This document shows, one piece after another, positions 6,309 through 7,081 of a DNA stretch of 7,081 bases. How positions within the stretch are numbered: position 1 is the first letter of the stretch; every line of letters starts with the position of its first letter. The position numbers and the translations under genes are program-made. Source of the DNA: Planctomycetota bacterium (lineage in GTDB: Bacteria > Planctomycetota > GCA-002687715 > DRQF01); the NCBI GenBank assembly GCA_024275615.1, contig JAJRYU010000485.1:1-7081 (forward strand). The letters are read 5' to 3'. The notes beneath the pieces were generated by a model. That model was not told the DNA's origin, did not search any database, and worked only from the letters and a program-made list of their open reading frames with translations.

Positions 6309-7081
6309 TCAATCCTCGCTGTTCTTTTTGTCTGAATGTTCTTGGTGCAAACGTCCGCTGCTGAGGGGGCGATCATCGACGATCGCCGTTGAGAAACCGG
6401 CGTAACGCATTAGACCAATGGCTGCGTCTTTTGTAGTCGGAGATTCCAAGAGTTTGCTTTCACAACGGGCGACTTCTAACCTGGCAATACCATCTAGATC
6501 GCGTACACGAAAATCTGCGAAACCCAATTTGCGGATCTCGTCCTCGGCGCGTTCAATGCGTGCGAGAGCATTCCAAGTGACAGGAACACCCGTGGGCAAC
6601 CGTGAAGCTAGACAGGGTGAAGCTGGGAAATCAGCGGTCATCAAGCCCAATTTCTTCGATAACGATCTTACATCTACCTTAGAAAAATGGGCGTCGACCA
6701 GGGGACTCAAGACTTGGGCGTCTTGAGCCGCTTGGCGCCCCGGCCTGAAATCGGCGGTGTCATCAAAGTTACTGCCATCAGCGAGAATTGGCCAGTCGTC
6801 CCCCAAATCCTTCCTGATCCGGCTGAAAAGCTCTTCCTTGCAAAAGAAACAGCGATCTTCAGGGTTTGAAGAATAGCGTGGATCCTGGAGTTCTCGGGTC
6901 TCGACGAGGATATGTCTGACATCGAGTTCTTGAGCTACTTTCTTGGCCTGTTCCAACTGATGCTTGGCGAGGGAAGCGGAGACCCCGGTCACCGCGACCG
7001 TGCGCAAACTCGTGATCGAGGCAGCCACCGCCAGTAGTAGGCTGGAATCCACACCACCGCTGAAAGCAATGGCAATCGAGG
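6309..7081 (-). CDS. larE: LarE-type ATP-dependent sacrificial sulfur transferase (PP-loop family), 5' partial
   Basis: The frame runs off the right edge; the GTG at 7052 is internal, being the Val of the PP-loop motif. The visible N-terminus reads S-I-A-I-A-F-S-G-G-V-D-S-S, the ATP-binding loop of the adenine-nucleotide alpha-hydrolase fold. About 256 residues are visible, near the full family length, so only a short N-terminal piece is missing. Counting from the GTG codon: N-P-E-D-R-C-F-F-C-K at 63-72, A-D-G-S-N-F-D-D at 91-98, S-P-C-L-A-S-R at 145-151, and R-V-R-D-...-A-R-L-E-V at 182-195. LarE adenylates the pyridinium dicarboxylate precursor made by LarB and inserts sulfur for the nickel-pincer nucleotide of lactate racemase and related enzymes. 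In the Lactiplantibacillus enzyme the sulfur comes from the enzyme's own cysteine. Here three cysteines (68, 71 and 147) sit in family-conserved positions, the pattern I recall for iron-sulfur versions that use external sulfur. No larB or larC is in the window. Distant PP-loop relatives such as NadE, GuaA or TtcA lack this motif set. Confidence 0.88.
   Translation of the reverse strand, partial: SIAIAFSGGVDSSLLLAVAASITSLRTVAVTGVSASLAKHQLEQAKKVAQELDVRHILVETRELQDPRYSSNPEDRCFFCKEELFSRIRKDLGDDWPILADGSNFDDTADFRPGRQAAQDAQVLSPLVDAHFSKVDVRSLSKKLGLMTADFPASPCLASRLPTGVPVTWNALARIERAEDEIRKLGFADFRVRDLDGIARLEVARCESKLLESPTTKDAAIGLMRYAGFSTAIVDDRPLSSGRLHQEHSDKKNSED

Noticed and set aside
7050..7052. GTG at 7052 as the start of LarE
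   Set aside because: It is the Val inside the PP-loop S-G-G-V-D-S-S; the frame continues upstream with the expected hydrophobic strand to the window edge.
1..7081. tRNA, rRNA, CRISPR arrays, insertion sequences, attachment sites
   Set aside because: I saw no cloverleaf-type sequence, regularly spaced repeats, transposase or integrase motifs, or terminal inverted repeats; nearly all bases belong to the six genes.

Overview
The window holds six protein-coding genes, two of them cut by the window edges, packed tightly with no RNA genes, mobile elements or CRISPR arrays that I can recognise. Base composition is moderate (about half G+C by eye). The best taxonomic hint is the trio at the left: a long Ala/Gln/Lys/Glu coiled-coil protein, a secreted Lys-rich protein with a C-terminal W-G-D-L-P motif, and a squalene-cyclase-fold (toroid) protein ending in L-Q-x-P-...-L-P-I-F-x-R. 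From memory this combination and these motifs are typical of Planctomycetota and related PVC bacteria. That is recollection, not a search.

Layout. 1-3685 is one co-directional plus-strand cluster: the C-terminal part of the coiled-coil gene (1-1814, start off the left edge), a small exported protein (1846-2523, clear Shine-Dalgarno) and a membrane-anchored toroid protein (2528-3685). Gaps are 31 and 4 bases, so an operon is likely. A 33-base gap then separates it from a convergent minus-strand gene for an RlmI-type 23S rRNA cytosine methyltransferase (3719-4915). A 120-base divergent region (4916-5035) with a 7-base inverted repeat separates that gene from a plus-strand glutaryl-CoA-dehydrogenase-like acyl-CoA dehydrogenase (5036-6208). 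After a 100-base convergent gap containing a hairpin-like inverted repeat lies a minus-strand LarE-type PP-loop sulfur transferase (6309-7081, N-terminus off the right edge).

How they work together. The left trio probably acts at the cell envelope: a large coiled-coil protein, an exported highly basic protein and a protein anchored with its toroid domain outside the cytoplasm. Its function is unknown and it is the most interesting part of the window. The other three genes are unrelated to it and to each other by function: rRNA modification, degradation of lysine/tryptophan or aromatics through glutaryl-CoA, and sulfur donation for the nickel-pincer cofactor of lactate-racemase-type enzymes. 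I see no complete new system. The points worth follow-up are the envelope trio and the three-cysteine pattern of LarE.
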